A DNA stretch of 64,000 bases from contig JAYPOZ010000015.1 of assembly GCA_038131165.1 (NCBI GenBank), positions 3,219 to 67,218 on the forward strand. Direction: 5' to 3'. The translations under genes were made by a program, and so were the position numbers. The notes under the pieces are model-generated. The model was not told the DNA's origin. It worked only from the letters and a program-made list of their open reading frames with translations, and searched no databases. Positions 50,667-60,500 of this stretch are shown piece after piece (position 1 is the stretch's first letter; every line of letters starts with the position of its first letter). The DNA is from UBA6544 sp038131165 (GTDB taxonomy: Bacteria; Pseudomonadota; Alphaproteobacteria; UBA8366).

Positions 50667-52553
50667 TCAGTCCGGGACGCGGACCGGCTCCGGCGCCGCG
50701 CCATGGGGATCGGGGCGCGCGATCAGCAGTTGCATCGCGCCGATCAGGGCGATGAGGCCCGTGCCGATTATGTCCGTCGTCAGCCCCGGCTTGATCAGGG
50801 TAAAGGCCGCCGCGATGAGCAAGGCTCGCTCGAGCATGTTCGCGCGCCGCAGAAAGTAGCCGTGTAGCCCCGCGGCAAGGCACGAGACGCCGACCACGGA
50901 GGTGACGCAGGCGATGGCGACGGTCACGGGCTCGCCGATGAGCAGCAGCGAAGGCCCGTAGACGAACATGAAGGGAATGATATAGCCGGTCGCGGCCAGT
51001 TTCATCGCCGCCCAGCCGCCGTCCCACAGGCCGGCGCCCGAAAGTCCGTTGGCGGCATACAGCGTGATCGCCACCGGCGGCGTGATCGCGGAAAGGATGG
51101 CGAAATAGAAAACGAACATATGGGCCGCCTCAAGCGCGACGCCGAGCTTGATCAGCGCCGGGACCAGCAGGGCCACCTGCACGATATAGGCCGGCGTCGT
51201 CGGCAGTCCCATGCCGAGGATGATGCCGGCGAACGCTGTCAGGATCAGCGCCAGCAGCAGGGTGTCCTGCGACAGCTGGATGACGAAGGTGGTGAACTCG
51301 ATGCCGATGCCGCTCAGCGAGATGATGCCGATCACGATGCCCGAGCACGCGGTCGCGGTCGCGACCTGCAGGGAATTGCGGATGCCGTCGATGATCGCTT
51401 CGTAGATCAGGCGAATGGACATCTCATGCCGGGTCGACTTGCGCATCAGCGTCACCGGAATGACCGACAGCAGGCCGAGGGTCGCCGCATAAGGCGCGCT
51501 GTATCCGGCGACGAGAATGGCGACGATGACGACGAGCGGCAGGAACTGATGGCCGCGATCGCGCAGCACCCGGCCCATTTCCGGCAGGTCGGCGCGCGGC
51601 AGCCCCTTGAGGCCGATGCGTTTCGCCTCGAAATGCACGGCGACGAAGACGGCGAGGAAGTAAAGCAGCGCCGGCAGAATGGCGATGCCGATGACCGTCA
51701 GATAACTAACCGCCATGAACTCGGCCATGACGAAGGCGGCGGCGCCCATGATCGGCGGCATGATCTGCCCGCCGGTGGATGCGACCGCTTCGACGGCACC
51801 GGCGAAGGCGGGTCGGTAGCCGATCTTCTTCATCATCGGGATCGTGAAGGTGCCGGTGGTCATGACATTGGCGGTCGAACTGCCGGAGATCGTGCCGAAC
51901 ATGGCGCTCGTCATGCAGGCAACCTTGGCCGGTCCGCCCGCGGTGTGACCGGCGAGGGCAAGGGCGAAATCCATGAACAGTTTGCCGGTGCCGGATTTCT
52001 CGACCAACGAGCCGAAGACGATGAACAGCACGAGATAGGTCGCCGAGACGTTCAGCGGAATGCCGAAGATGCCTTCCGTCGTCAGGTACATCTGGTCGAT
52101 CAGTTCGCCCGGCCGCAGGTTCGCGGCGAAGATGCCGTAAGCCAGGAACAGCAACGCCGTAATCGGGAGCGCAAGCCCGACAATCCGGCGCGTCGACTCG
52201 AGGACGAGGACAATAATGGTGACGCCGAGAAACGCATCGATTGGTTTCAGCGCGTCGACATAGGCAAAACGGGTCAGGACGTATTCATGCTCCAGAAACA
52301 GGTAGCCTATCACCGCGATCGACCCCGCGATCATCGCGGTGTCTATGACCGCGCCGATGGTCGCTTTGCCGCGAGACCCGTCGCGCAGGACTGGAAACCA
52401 GAGGAACGTCAGGACGAGCGCGAAGAGGAGGTGCGTGCCACGGAAATGGAACACCTCGGGCGCGCCGACGGCGACGACCCAAAAATGAAACGCCATCATG
52501 CAAAGCGCTATGGCGGAAGGAATCCAAATGCCGAGCTTTCCGTTCCCCAACAT
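50667..52553 (-). CDS. TRAP transporter fused permease (TAXI type)
   Basis: This 628-residue fused DctQM permease has about 16 hydrophobic segments. The large M part carries AMFGTISGSSTANVMTTGTF and GAVEAVASTGGQIMPPIMGA, signatures of TRAP-TAXI permeases, and LGMGLPTTPAYIVQVAL. It uses the ion gradient to import carboxylates. The binding protein gene lies 99 bases upstream on the same strand. GAGGAG precedes the ATG. Confidence 0.95.
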   Translation of the reverse strand: MLGNGKLGIWIPSAIALCMMAFHFWVVAVGAPEVFHFRGTHLLFALVLTFLWFPVLRDGSRGKATIGAVIDTAMIAGSIAVIGYLFLEHEYVLTRFAYVDALKPIDAFLGVTIIVLVLESTRRIVGLALPITALLFLAYGIFAANLRPGELIDQMYLTTEGIFGIPLNVSATYLVLFIVFGSLVEKSGTGKLFMDFALALAGHTAGGPAKVACMTSAMFGTISGSSTANVMTTGTFTIPMMKKIGYRPAFAGAVEAVASTGGQIMPPIMGAAAFVMAEFMAVSYLTVIGIAILPALLYFLAVFVAVHFEAKRIGLKGLPRADLPEMGRVLRDRGHQFLPLVVIVAILVAGYSAPYAATLGLLSVIPVTLMRKSTRHEMSIRLIYEAIIDGIRNSLQVATATACSGIVIGIISLSGIGIEFTTFVIQLSQDTLLLALILTAFAGIILGMGLPTTPAYIVQVALLVPALIKLGVALEAAHMFVFYFAILSAITPPVAITLYAANGLSGAGLWDGGWAAMKLAATGYIIPFMFVYGPSLLLIGEPVTVAIACVTSVVGVSCLAAGLHGYFLRRANMLERALLIAAAFTLIKPGLTTDIIGTGLIALIGAMQLLIARPDPHGAAPEPVRVPD

Positions 52554-52652
52554 GGCGGGGTACTCCTCTTCGCGAATTCGATTGAGAACGCATCGTATGA
52601 GGGGAAGGGGTCCGGTGGCCTTACACCGAACCCCCGCGTTAAAATTCAGGCG

Positions 52653-53606
52653 TTACAGTGCGCCTGCTTCCTTGTAGGCCTTGATTGCGCCGGGGTGGAA
52701 CGGCACGCCGATATCGGTGGCCATGTCCTTGGCGGTCAGCGCGCCGAGCGACTTGACGATCGAGCCCAGATCCTTGCCCCGCTTGATCATGGCTTTGGTG
52801 ATCTTGTAGGCAAGGTCTTCCGACACCTTTCCGCAATTCAGGATCAGGTGCGCCGGGAAGCCGGCGATGTTCACCGGTTCGGTTTGGTTCGGATAGCTGT
52901 TCGCTGGAATCGTCAATCGGCCCCATCCCGCGTTCGCGGCCTTCATCTTGCCGAATTGCTCGTCGGTGATCGGCAGAAATTTGACCTCGCGCGAATTGGT
53001 GAGGTCGAGCAGGGAACCGTTCGGCACCGACGTGATGGTCAGCATGGCGACGACCTGTCCGTCCTTCATCATGTTCACGCCGTCGCTGAGCGATGCGAAA
53101 TTGACCTTGCCCATGTCCTCGTAGGTGAGGCCGGCGGCCTTCAGTAGGATACGCGCGCCGAGCTCCGTGGTGTTGCCCCGCGGCAGGGTGACGATGTTCT
53201 TGCCCTTGAGGTCGGCCGCGGAGTTTAGCGACTTGTCCGTCGTCGTAACTTGGAAGTAGTTATTGTAGAAGGAGCCCAGATTGCAGATGTCGGGCAGTTT
53301 TTCCTTGAACGGTTCGCGGCCGTTGACCGCGTCGACGGCCGACATGACGAGGCTCCAGCCCATTTCGGCCTTGCCGCCGGACACGCCCTTCAGGTTGATG
53401 AGGCCGGCACCCGGACGAATCGTCACGTTCAGGCCCTTTACTTCGTCCTCAAGGATCGTCTTGATGGCGCCGCCCAGCGGGTACCAACTGCCGCCGGCGG
53501 GTCCGGTCATAAAGGTTATGTCTTCGGCGGAAGCCGAGGTCGTGGTCAGGCCAAACGCGCCGGCAAATGCAATGGCGGCAACGGTTATTTGCAGTTTTTT
53601 CAGCAT
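52653..53606 (-). CDS. TAXI family TRAP transporter solute-binding subunit
   Basis: This 317-residue periplasmic binding protein has a signal peptide (VAAIAFAGAFGLTTTSASA, cut after ASA) and the TAXI motif TFMTGPAGGSWYPLGGAI directly after it. SLNSAADLKGKNIVTLPRGN is another family block. It delivers its ligand, probably a carboxylate or amino acid, to the fused permease downstream. CTGGAGGAAAA precedes ATG 53606. The ligand is unknown. Confidence 0.93.
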   Translation of the reverse strand: MLKKLQITVAAIAFAGAFGLTTTSASAEDITFMTGPAGGSWYPLGGAIKTILEDEVKGLNVTIRPGAGLINLKGVSGGKAEMGWSLVMSAVDAVNGREPFKEKLPDICNLGSFYNNYFQVTTTDKSLNSAADLKGKNIVTLPRGNTTELGARILLKAAGLTYEDMGKVNFASLSDGVNMMKDGQVVAMLTITSVPNGSLLDLTNSREVKFLPITDEQFGKMKAANAGWGRLTIPANSYPNQTEPVNIAGFPAHLILNCGKVSEDLAYKITKAMIKRGKDLGSIVKSLGALTAKDMATDIGVPFHPGAIKAYKEAGAL

Positions 53607-53865
53607 TTTTCCTCCAGGTTCTGTCGCCGCACGCGCCAACCCGGCGCGCCGGTCGACGCAGCGAATAAATCGTTTCGGTTGTCTCGAACTATGCTCCGAG
53701 AATGCTGGTGATAGCAGCGTCGACGGCCTGCCCGGATTCCTGAAGAATTTGCGGGAGACGGTCGGGAGACTGCGTTTCTACGGCAGCTGTATTCTCTAAA
53801 GTCTGAACACGTTATCTCCGACAGAACTGGGCTGCAACGCGAGATTTCAAGTGATCAGAATAGAA

Positions 53866-56058
53866 TTATTCTCTATCCGCCAGCCTGGATTCTATCTGCC
53901 CCAGCGCGGCCAGCGCTTCTGCTGCATCCGGCAGTTCATCGAAGACGGGAATGCCGGCCTTCAGCGCCCGTTCGCGGTAATGGCGCTTCTTGTCGTCGAT
54001 CTCCGCCGACCCGTCGGATCGTAGTGCCAGGGCGAAATGGGCCTGTCCCGGATATTTACGGCCGATGTCTACCGCCGCCTGGAAGAGATTGTCGATCGGG
54101 TCGATGTCGCCGCGCCCGACGAAGGCGGCGAGGTTCAGGTGCATGACCACGGCGTCGGGGGCCGCCGTCTCGTAGACGATGTCGAGGATTTGATTGGCGA
54201 CCCGGCCTTCCTCCTTCTGAAGGGTGCCGACCGGGGTGTCGATCGGATTGGCGACGCTGGTGCCGGGCGGCAGGCCCAGCGCTTCCAGGGCCTGGCGGGT
54301 GGCGGCCGGGAAAGGTGCAATCTCCAGGCCGCGTTCGGCAAAGAAATCGGTTGCCAGAACGCTCGTCCCGCCGCCGTTGCCGAACAGAACCACTTTCCGA
54401 GTGGGTCGTTTCGGGCGCAATGTCAGCTGCTGGAGCGCCAGCAACGCGTTGACGAACCCGTCGACCGTATCGACCATGGCAGAGGGGGTTTGCGCACAGA
54501 GCGCGGTCCAGGCGGCCATGTTGTCGGCGAGCGCGCCGGTGTGGGACGCCGCCGCCATCCGGCCGAGCTCGGAGCGACCGCCCTTGAGCAAGACCACCGG
54601 TTTTGGCGTCCGGGCGTTGCGCAGCAGCTCGAAGAAACGACGCCCGTCGCCGATGTCCTCCAGGTAGAAGCCGATGATCGAGGTTTCGGAATCTTCGAGA
54701 TAAAATTCCAGAAGATCGGCAGGCCCGATATCGGCGCAGTTCCCGACGGTGACGAAACCGCTGAAGCGGAGGCCCCGCCACTGGCCGCGTTTGATGATGT
54801 CGGTGCCGAGGCCGCCGCTCTGCGTCACTACGCCGACGCGGCCGAGGTCCGTCGGCGCGTCCACCGGAAAGGTCACCCTGCCGCGCGGCGAATAGAGGCC
54901 GAGGCAGTTGGGGCCGATAATCCGGCAGCCGGCGCTCTTGGCCTGCGCCAGAAGGTCCGCTTCGAGTGCCACGCCGTCCTCGACCTCGCGAAATCCGCTG
55001 GAGATCACCTGGGCGAATTTGACGTTGCCTTTCGCGGCCCCGATCATTGCCGGAATGCGGTCCGCGCGCGTTGCGACATAGGCGTAATCGACGGGTTTCG
55101 GCGTCTCCCCGAGGCTCGGATAGGCTTGCAGACCTTCGATCTCCGCCGCGCTCGGATGGATGGGGTAGATTTCCCCTTCGTAGCCGAAAGCCTTCATGCG
55201 GCGGATAAACGTATTGGCGATGATACTGCTCGTTGTCGACGCGCCGACCACGGCGATGGTCTCGGGCGCAAATAGGGGACCAAAGCGTACCGCGGCCGGT
55301 TCGGCGTTCCCGAGGTCGTCGTCTCCGGCTGTGCCGCCATCTGCCGCCAGGAGAATCCGGGCATCGACCGCTGCGGCACCGTTCGGCGTGACAATCAATG
55401 GGTTGATATCGAGTTCGGATATCTCCGAGCCGCGCCGGGTGAGGAGACCGTCGGGGCCGCCGACCCGCATCAGAACATCGATGATGGCGGCCCGTGATAC
55501 CGGTGTCCCGCCACGCGCGCTGTCAAGGATAGCGGCGCTCCTCAGGTCCGATAGCATTGCCTCCGCGTCCCGCTCCGTGATCGGGCACAGGCGGAAGGCG
55601 ACGTCCTTGAGGACCTCGACGAAGATGCCGCCAAGGCCGAGCATGATCATGGGGCCGAATTGCGGATCGAGAAGGCCGCCGATCACGATCTCGACGCCCG
55701 CCGGGGCCATTTCCTCGATCAGGAACCCCTCGACCGTTGTGGCGGAAATGGCGGGCAGACCGATCATCTCCGCGATCGCCGCCTTCACCGCCGCCGCATC
55801 GACGAGACCGAGGCGGACCCCGCCCGCATCGCTCTTGTGCAGAATATCCGGTGCCACGACCTTGATGGCGAAGGGCGGCTGCAGGCCCTCGATCGCCCGG
55901 TCGACCTGGCCGGCATCGATCACCATGGCTGACCGCGGCACCACGATGCCGTATTGCGCGAGCAACGCCTTGCCCTCCGGCTCGGTGAGGGCGGAGCGTC
56001 CGGCGGCGCGGGCGAACTGCAAGATATCGGCATCGTTCACCGAAAGTACCTCCGACAT
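53866..56058 (-). CDS. ADP-forming acyl-CoA synthetase, domain-permuted
   Basis: This 730-residue NDP-forming acyl-CoA ligase produces acyl-CoA with phosphohistidine chemistry. The ATP-grasp domain comes first (about 15-240, AIKVVAPDILHKSDAGGVRLG), followed by the CoA-binding domain (FAPETIAVVGAST) and ligase-CoA domain with the phospho-His in AAASHTGALAD. This order is the reverse of the common alpha-then-beta fusion. It shares a strand with the carboxyltransferase gene upstream, 88 bases away. The acid is unknown. The ribosome site is weak. Confidence 0.88.
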   Translation of the reverse strand: MSEVLSVNDADILQFARAAGRSALTEPEGKALLAQYGIVVPRSAMVIDAGQVDRAIEGLQPPFAIKVVAPDILHKSDAGGVRLGLVDAAAVKAAIAEMIGLPAISATTVEGFLIEEMAPAGVEIVIGGLLDPQFGPMIMLGLGGIFVEVLKDVAFRLCPITERDAEAMLSDLRSAAILDSARGGTPVSRAAIIDVLMRVGGPDGLLTRRGSEISELDINPLIVTPNGAAAVDARILLAADGGTAGDDDLGNAEPAAVRFGPLFAPETIAVVGASTTSSIIANTFIRRMKAFGYEGEIYPIHPSAAEIEGLQAYPSLGETPKPVDYAYVATRADRIPAMIGAAKGNVKFAQVISSGFREVEDGVALEADLLAQAKSAGCRIIGPNCLGLYSPRGRVTFPVDAPTDLGRVGVVTQSGGLGTDIIKRGQWRGLRFSGFVTVGNCADIGPADLLEFYLEDSETSIIGFYLEDIGDGRRFFELLRNARTPKPVVLLKGGRSELGRMAAASHTGALADNMAAWTALCAQTPSAMVDTVDGFVNALLALQQLTLRPKRPTRKVVLFGNGGGTSVLATDFFAERGLEIAPFPAATRQALEALGLPPGTSVANPIDTPVGTLQKEEGRVANQILDIVYETAAPDAVVMHLNLAAFVGRGDIDPIDNLFQAAVDIGRKYPGQAHFALALRSDGSAEIDDKKRHYRERALKAGIPVFDELPDAAEALAALGQIESRLADRE

Positions 56059-56146
56059 GCGTTCGCTACCGCCACGGTCGCGGCTTTCCGTTTTCCGAGC
56101 GCCGGAACGGCATTTCGGCTGTGTAGCGTTATCTCGGGCATCGCGC

Positions 56147-57694
56147 TCAGTAACTCGTCGGCCAGGTGCGCATGTGATGTTCGCCGATGCCGTTGTTCGT
56201 GCGCAGGCGGTAGACGTCGAGCATGCGAATCAAGTAGTCGCGCGTTTCCTGCGGTTTGACGACATTTTGCAACGAGAAGATCGTGGCCATGTCCCAGACC
56301 GTGGAATCCTTCTGGATGTCGGCGACTGCTTCCTCGAAGCCTTCCTCGCCGATGTCGACGCCGTGGACGATGCTGGTCGCGAAGTTCGGATCCATGAAGC
56401 TGACTTCGGCGGTCGGCCAGGCAATCATCTCGTCGTTGTGCCGTCCGCCGCCCATCGCGACATAGGCGCGGCCATAGGCTTTGCGGCAGATGACGGTGAT
56501 GCTGGGGACGGTGACCAGACAGGAGGAATTCATGAAGTTCATGATCCAACCGGGCGCGCCCTTGCGCTCGGCCTCGGTGCCGACGACGAAGCCGGGGGTA
56601 TCCATCAGGCGCACCAGCGGAATGTTGAAACTGTCGCACATCACCTGGAAGTCGATGATCTTGCGGCAGGCTTCCTGCGAAAGCGCGCCGCCGCCGAACT
56701 GCGGATTGTTGGCAATGATGCCGACGCTCCTGCCGTTCAGGCGGGCGAGGCCGACCAGACCGGCCTTGCCGAAGCGCGGCTTGAATTCGAAGAAGCTGTC
56801 CTTGTCGACGATGATCTCGACGATCCGGCGCATGTCGTAGACCTGCGCCTGGCGCTCCGGCAGGATGTCGAGGATGCCGTCCTGCGGTTGCGCGGCATCG
56901 GCGGCGGGTTCGACTTCGGGCGGCAGCAGGGTGTTGTTCGCCGGCATGTATGAGAGGAAACGCCGGATTTCGGCCATGGCCTCCGCGTCGGTGTCGACGA
57001 AGCGGTCGATCAGGCCGGTTTGGTCCGCATGGAGCCGCCAGCCGCCCAGTTCCTCCAGATCGACCTTCTCGCCGATCGCCATGGAGACGAGACGCGGGCT
57101 CGACACCGACATGATCGAGCCTTTCTTCATGACGGCGAAATCGGAGCAGCAGCAGAGCCAGGCAGAGGACCCGAAGGCGGTATCGAGGGCCGCGGCAGCC
57201 CAAGGCGTATCTCGCATGCGGCGGAATTGGGTCGTGTCGTTCCCCAGCAGGCTGCCCATGCCGCGCGAGCCCATGGCGTCGGGCAAGCGCGCGCCCGTGG
57301 ACTCGCCGATATGCACGAAGGGAAAGCCTTTCGCCGTCGCGACGCTGCGGGCATGGCCCATCTTTTTCGAATTGGTGGCGCTGGTGGACGCACCCTTGAC
57401 CGTGAAGTCGTTCACGCAGAGGCCGATATCGCGGCCGTCGACNNNNNNNNNNACCTTGGCGAAGCCGACGATCTTGCCGTCGCGGGGGGTCTGCGCCTCG
57501 TCCTCCTTCGAGAGACTGGACGCGCCGAGCAAGCCGGTCTCGATGAAGCTGCCTTCGTCGACCAGGGCTTCCATGCGTTCCCAGGCGTTCAGTTGCCCTC
57601 TGTTGCTGCGCCGGGCGAGCTTCTTCTCGCCGCCCATTGCCCGCGCCTTGGCCCGGCGGGCGTCGAGTTCGCGCAGTATCTCCTCATGTGCCAT
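56147..57694 (-). CDS. Acyl-CoA carboxylase carboxyltransferase subunit
   Basis: This protein of about 515 residues has the double crotonase fold of biotin-dependent carboxyltransferases (propionyl-/methylcrotonyl-CoA carboxylase beta type). NDFTVKGASTSATNSKKMGHA is in the N-terminal half; LARLNGRSVGIIANNPQFGGG and LMDTPGFVVGTEAE in the C-terminal half. No biotin carrier or biotin carboxylase gene is adjacent, so partners must lie elsewhere or the protein acts differently. GGGAAGAATCG precedes the ATG. A 10-N gap falls at about residue 81-84, where the flanking codons suggest little or nothing is missing. Confidence 0.9.
   Translation of the reverse strand: MAHEEILRELDARRAKARAMGGEKKLARRSNRGQLNAWERMEALVDEGSFIETGLLGASSLSKEDEAQTPRDGKIVGFAKXXXXVDGRDIGLCVNDFTVKGASTSATNSKKMGHARSVATAKGFPFVHIGESTGARLPDAMGSRGMGSLLGNDTTQFRRMRDTPWAAAALDTAFGSSAWLCCCSDFAVMKKGSIMSVSSPRLVSMAIGEKVDLEELGGWRLHADQTGLIDRFVDTDAEAMAEIRRFLSYMPANNTLLPPEVEPAADAAQPQDGILDILPERQAQVYDMRRIVEIIVDKDSFFEFKPRFGKAGLVGLARLNGRSVGIIANNPQFGGGALSQEACRKIIDFQVMCDSFNIPLVRLMDTPGFVVGTEAERKGAPGWIMNFMNSSCLVTVPSITVICRKAYGRAYVAMGGGRHNDEMIAWPTAEVSFMDPNFATSIVHGVDIGEEGFEEAVADIQKDSTVWDMATIFSLQNVVKPQETRDYLIRMLDVYRLRTNNGIGEHHMRTWPTSY
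57443..57452. other. Assembly gap (10 N)
   Basis: Ten Ns in the carboxyltransferase gene. Typical proteins read GFAKVDGR across this point, and both edges supply GT, so the true sequence may simply join (short overlap) with no insertion. Confidence 0.8.
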
Positions 57695-57875
57695 CGATTC
57701 TTCCCGGATTGGATCGTCCCGTGCTTCGGTCGTTCAGTCATAGTTATTTCGACAGTCCGCAAGGTCTATCGATATCGATCATATTGTGTCCTTTCGCGGT
57801 CATCTTTTGTTAAGAATTGCGGAATACAATCCAAGAAGGTAGATATATATACATTGGCAATCAGGAATTTTTATC

Positions 57876-58238
57876 ATGGCAAACGTACTCATCATCGACG
57901 ACGATTCCGATATTCGCGATTATTTGCGCGTGGTCCTGGAAGGGGCGGGACATTGCGTGACCGCGGCTGGAGACGGTGAGGAAGGTCTGGCCCTTATGTC
58001 CGACGACACCGAGGTTCTGATCACCGATATCCAGATGCCGAAGGTCGAAGGCCTCGATGTGATTTTGCTGACCAAGAAAAGCCGTCCGCTGCTGCCGATC
58101 ATCGCAATATCGGGTGCGGGCCCGATCGACGGCGAAATGAATGCCTGGCTCGCCGACAAAACGGGTGCGGACGACATATTCACGAAGCCGTTCGAACATA
58201 CGAAACTTCTCGACTCGATCGATCGGCTGCTTGCCTGA
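57876..58238 (+). CDS. Single-domain response regulator (CheY-like)
   Basis: This 120-residue receiver domain has the phospho-acceptor Asp51 in LITDIQMP, acidic pocket IIDDDSD near the start and the conserved Lys in FTKPFEHTK. No output domain is present. It is 2.3 kb from a histidine kinase and a second receiver, so it could be another receiver in the same phosphorelay. AGGAATTTTTATC precedes the ATG. The long, AT-rich upstream region (57695-57875) probably holds its promoter. Confidence 0.92.
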   Translation: MANVLIIDDDSDIRDYLRVVLEGAGHCVTAAGDGEEGLALMSDDTEVLITDIQMPKVEGLDVILLTKKSRPLLPIIAISGAGPIDGEMNAWLADKTGADDIFTKPFEHTKLLDSIDRLLA

Positions 58239-58254
58239 AACGGCCGGCACCGGT

Positions 58255-59190
58255 CTAGAGCCGCTCCGTCAGCCATTCGATGGTCAATGCGGCCACCGCG
58301 TCCGAATTTCGGTCCATCATCAGCATATGGCTGTTACCTGTGATGCCGTGTTCCGGTAAGTGAAGCAGGGTCGCGTCCGACCCCGCGGCCTTCAGGCCGG
58401 CGACGCTGTCGCGGGTGCGCGCCATCAGGGGCACCCAGAAATCGCTTTCGTCGAGATTGTCACCCATCACGAACAGCCAATGCTGGTCGGCCAGCCCTAT
58501 CGCGGCATCGGCATCGGGAAAGCCCGAAGGTTCGAGCGCGACGGCGTGTCGCACGAGTTCGGGGTGTTGGGCGATGGTGTTGAGCGCGATCTCGCCGCCT
58601 TGGCTGTGGCAGACCACGACGCAGGGGCCGATACGTTCGAGCGCCGCCCGGAACCCGGCCTTCATGATCTCCGTCGTCGTGGTCCAGCGGGGCACCGACT
58701 GGCGGGCGAAGGCGACGCTCGCGCCGATGGGGAATTGCATGCCGGGGAAGGGCGTTTGGCGGGCGAAATCCTCTGCGCGGCCAAAGCGGAACAACGACCA
58801 CGCTTGTTCCATCGACCGTTGGACCGCCGGCCCCTCCCATTGATCCGGCAGTGCGCACCAACCCGAGCGCCCGCGTTCCACGTTGTCGATGACGTATGTC
58901 GCGAAACCGGCTTCGAGGAAGCGCTGCAGCCAGCCGGGCCGTCCGTCTGGGGTCGTCTCCCAATTGGCGCCGGTCATTCCGCCGCCGTGAACCAGCAGAA
59001 CGGGCAGGTCGTGCCGCAATGGCTCCGGGATGAAGTACTGCACATAGGCCTGCTCGATATGGTAAGTGCCGTTCGGATCCAGTTCGGTGCTGGTTTGGGG
59101 CGTGAAATGGATGACTTCCTTCGGGGCGCCCGAAATCCGGACCTCGCGTCCGCCGACGTGGAAACTGCCGAAATCCCGTAATGTGATCAT
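58255..59190 (-). CDS. Alpha/beta hydrolase
   Basis: This 311-residue alpha/beta hydrolase has the oxyanion region LLVHGGGMTGANWE, the nucleophile Ser in VVCHSQGGEIALN and a C-terminal His in GNSHMLMMD, consistent with a complete triad. It is probably an esterase or lactonase. ATG 59190 gives a family-like start, and GGGAGG lies in the upstream leader. It is divergent from the third PhyH gene, sharing about 100 bases of promoter region. The substrate is unknown. Confidence 0.87.
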   Translation of the reverse strand: MITLRDFGSFHVGGREVRISGAPKEVIHFTPQTSTELDPNGTYHIEQAYVQYFIPEPLRHDLPVLLVHGGGMTGANWETTPDGRPGWLQRFLEAGFATYVIDNVERGRSGWCALPDQWEGPAVQRSMEQAWSLFRFGRAEDFARQTPFPGMQFPIGASVAFARQSVPRWTTTTEIMKAGFRAALERIGPCVVVCHSQGGEIALNTIAQHPELVRHAVALEPSGFPDADAAIGLADQHWLFVMGDNLDESDFWVPLMARTRDSVAGLKAAGSDATLLHLPEHGITGNSHMLMMDRNSDAVAALTIEWLTERL

Positions 59191-59290
59191 GCTCCGCGTT
59201 CCTCCCATATGGCGCGTCCTTCCGTTGCGGTCGCTCCGGATTTTGCTAGGCTAGCAGAGGAAACCGGGATCGCCGATGGGAGATGACGAC

Positions 59291-60127
59291 ATGTCCGTGA
59301 AATTGACGCCGCAACAGGTAGAGCAATACGAGCGGGAGGGCTATGTGACGCCGATCCGGGTGTTGCCGAAAACGGAGGCGCAATCGCTTCGGCAGCGGCT
59401 GGAAGCGGTCGAAGCGCGCCAGGGCGGCAAGCTGGAGCCGGCACAGCGCAACAAGGCGCATCTGTTGTTCAAGTGGCTCGACGACCTGATCCGTGACCCG
59501 CGCGTGCTCGACCCGGTCGAGCAGCTGATCGGCCCCGATATCCTGTGCTGGAACACGCTGTTCTGGATCAAGGAGGCCGGCAGCCCGAGCTTCGTCTCCT
59601 GGCATCAGGACACGAAGTATTGGGGCCTTTCCAGCGAGAAGGTGGTGACCGCCTGGCTGGCGCTGTCGCCGGCGTCGATCGAGGCCGGGTGCATGCGGGT
59701 GATGCCGCGCACTCATATCGGCGACGTGCTGGCGCACGAGGATCGGTACCACGAAGCCAACATGCTGACGCGCGGACAGGAGATTTCAGCCGACCTGGAC
59801 GAGAGCGAAGCGGTGTTCATGCCGCTCGAGGTCGGCGAGATGTCCATTCACAATTACCGCCTCGCGCATGCGTCCGGCGCCAATGGGTCGAGTGACCGGC
59901 GGGTCGGCGTTTCGATGCATTTCATGCCGCCCGACACGAGCCAGATCGTCGGCAATTGGGACAGCGCCGCCCTTGTCCGGGGCGAAGACCCTTACGGCCA
60001 TTTCGATCATACGCCGGTACTCGGCCAAGATTTCGACGAAAACGGCGTCGCCTTTCACGCGAAGGCGGCCAGAGCCATTCACGAGATACTCTACGAAGGG
60101 GCCGCGACCGATACGGGGAAGCTGTAG
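59291..60127 (+). CDS. Phytanoyl-CoA dioxygenase family protein
   Basis: This 278-residue third PhyH-family oxygenase has the iron motif VSWHQDTKYWG and the distal His in IHNYRLAHASGAN; an Arg in SDRRVGVSMHF probably binds 2-oxoglutarate. It is distant from the tandem pair at 30 kb and closer to the subgroup that acts on small secondary metabolites. GGGAGATGACGAC precedes ATG 59291. It is divergent from the alpha/beta hydrolase and nearly touches the convergent receiver gene. Confidence 0.88.
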   Translation: MSVKLTPQQVEQYEREGYVTPIRVLPKTEAQSLRQRLEAVEARQGGKLEPAQRNKAHLLFKWLDDLIRDPRVLDPVEQLIGPDILCWNTLFWIKEAGSPSFVSWHQDTKYWGLSSEKVVTAWLALSPASIEAGCMRVMPRTHIGDVLAHEDRYHEANMLTRGQEISADLDESEAVFMPLEVGEMSIHNYRLAHASGANGSSDRRVGVSMHFMPPDTSQIVGNWDSAALVRGEDPYGHFDHTPVLGQDFDENGVAFHAKAARAIHEILYEGAATDTGKL

Positions 60128-60130
60128 GTG

Positions 60131-60496
60131 TTACGCGGCCGCGGCGCGGACGGCCGCGATCAGGTCGTTCTCGTCGAACGGTTTTTGGAAGGTCGCAAAC
60201 ACGCCGAGGGCCTCTGCCGTCTCCAGATAGTCGGCGCCGGACACCCGGCCCCCGCCCGAAATCGCGATCACCGGCAGGTCCGGTGCCCGGGCGCGCAGAT
60301 CGACGATCAACTCGATGCCATCGCGGTCCGGCATCAAAATGTCGGTCACGACCACGTCCGCCGATGCGAGGCCCTGTTCGATCGTGTTGTCCTTTCCGTT
60401 TTTGGCTTCGATGACCTCGAAGCCCGATTTGCGCAACGCTAATGACAGCGCATAACGCACGTCGTCTTCATCCTCGGCCAGAATAACGCAGGTCAT
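60131..60496 (-). CDS. Single-domain response regulator
   Basis: This 121-residue receiver has the acceptor Asp52 in VVTDILMPDRDG, acidic residues in LAEDEDDVR and the Lys in TFQKPFDEND. It has no output domain. Its ATG lies 4 bases after the histidine kinase stop codon on the same strand, so kinase and receiver are one operon. AGAAGGATGACCCC precedes the ATG. A signalling output protein is not in the window. Confidence 0.93.
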   Translation of the reverse strand: MTCVILAEDEDDVRYALSLALRKSGFEVIEAKNGKDNTIEQGLASADVVVTDILMPDRDGIELIVDLRARAPDLPVIAISGGGRVSGADYLETAEALGVFATFQKPFDENDLIAAVRAAAA

Positions 60497-60500
60497 GGGG

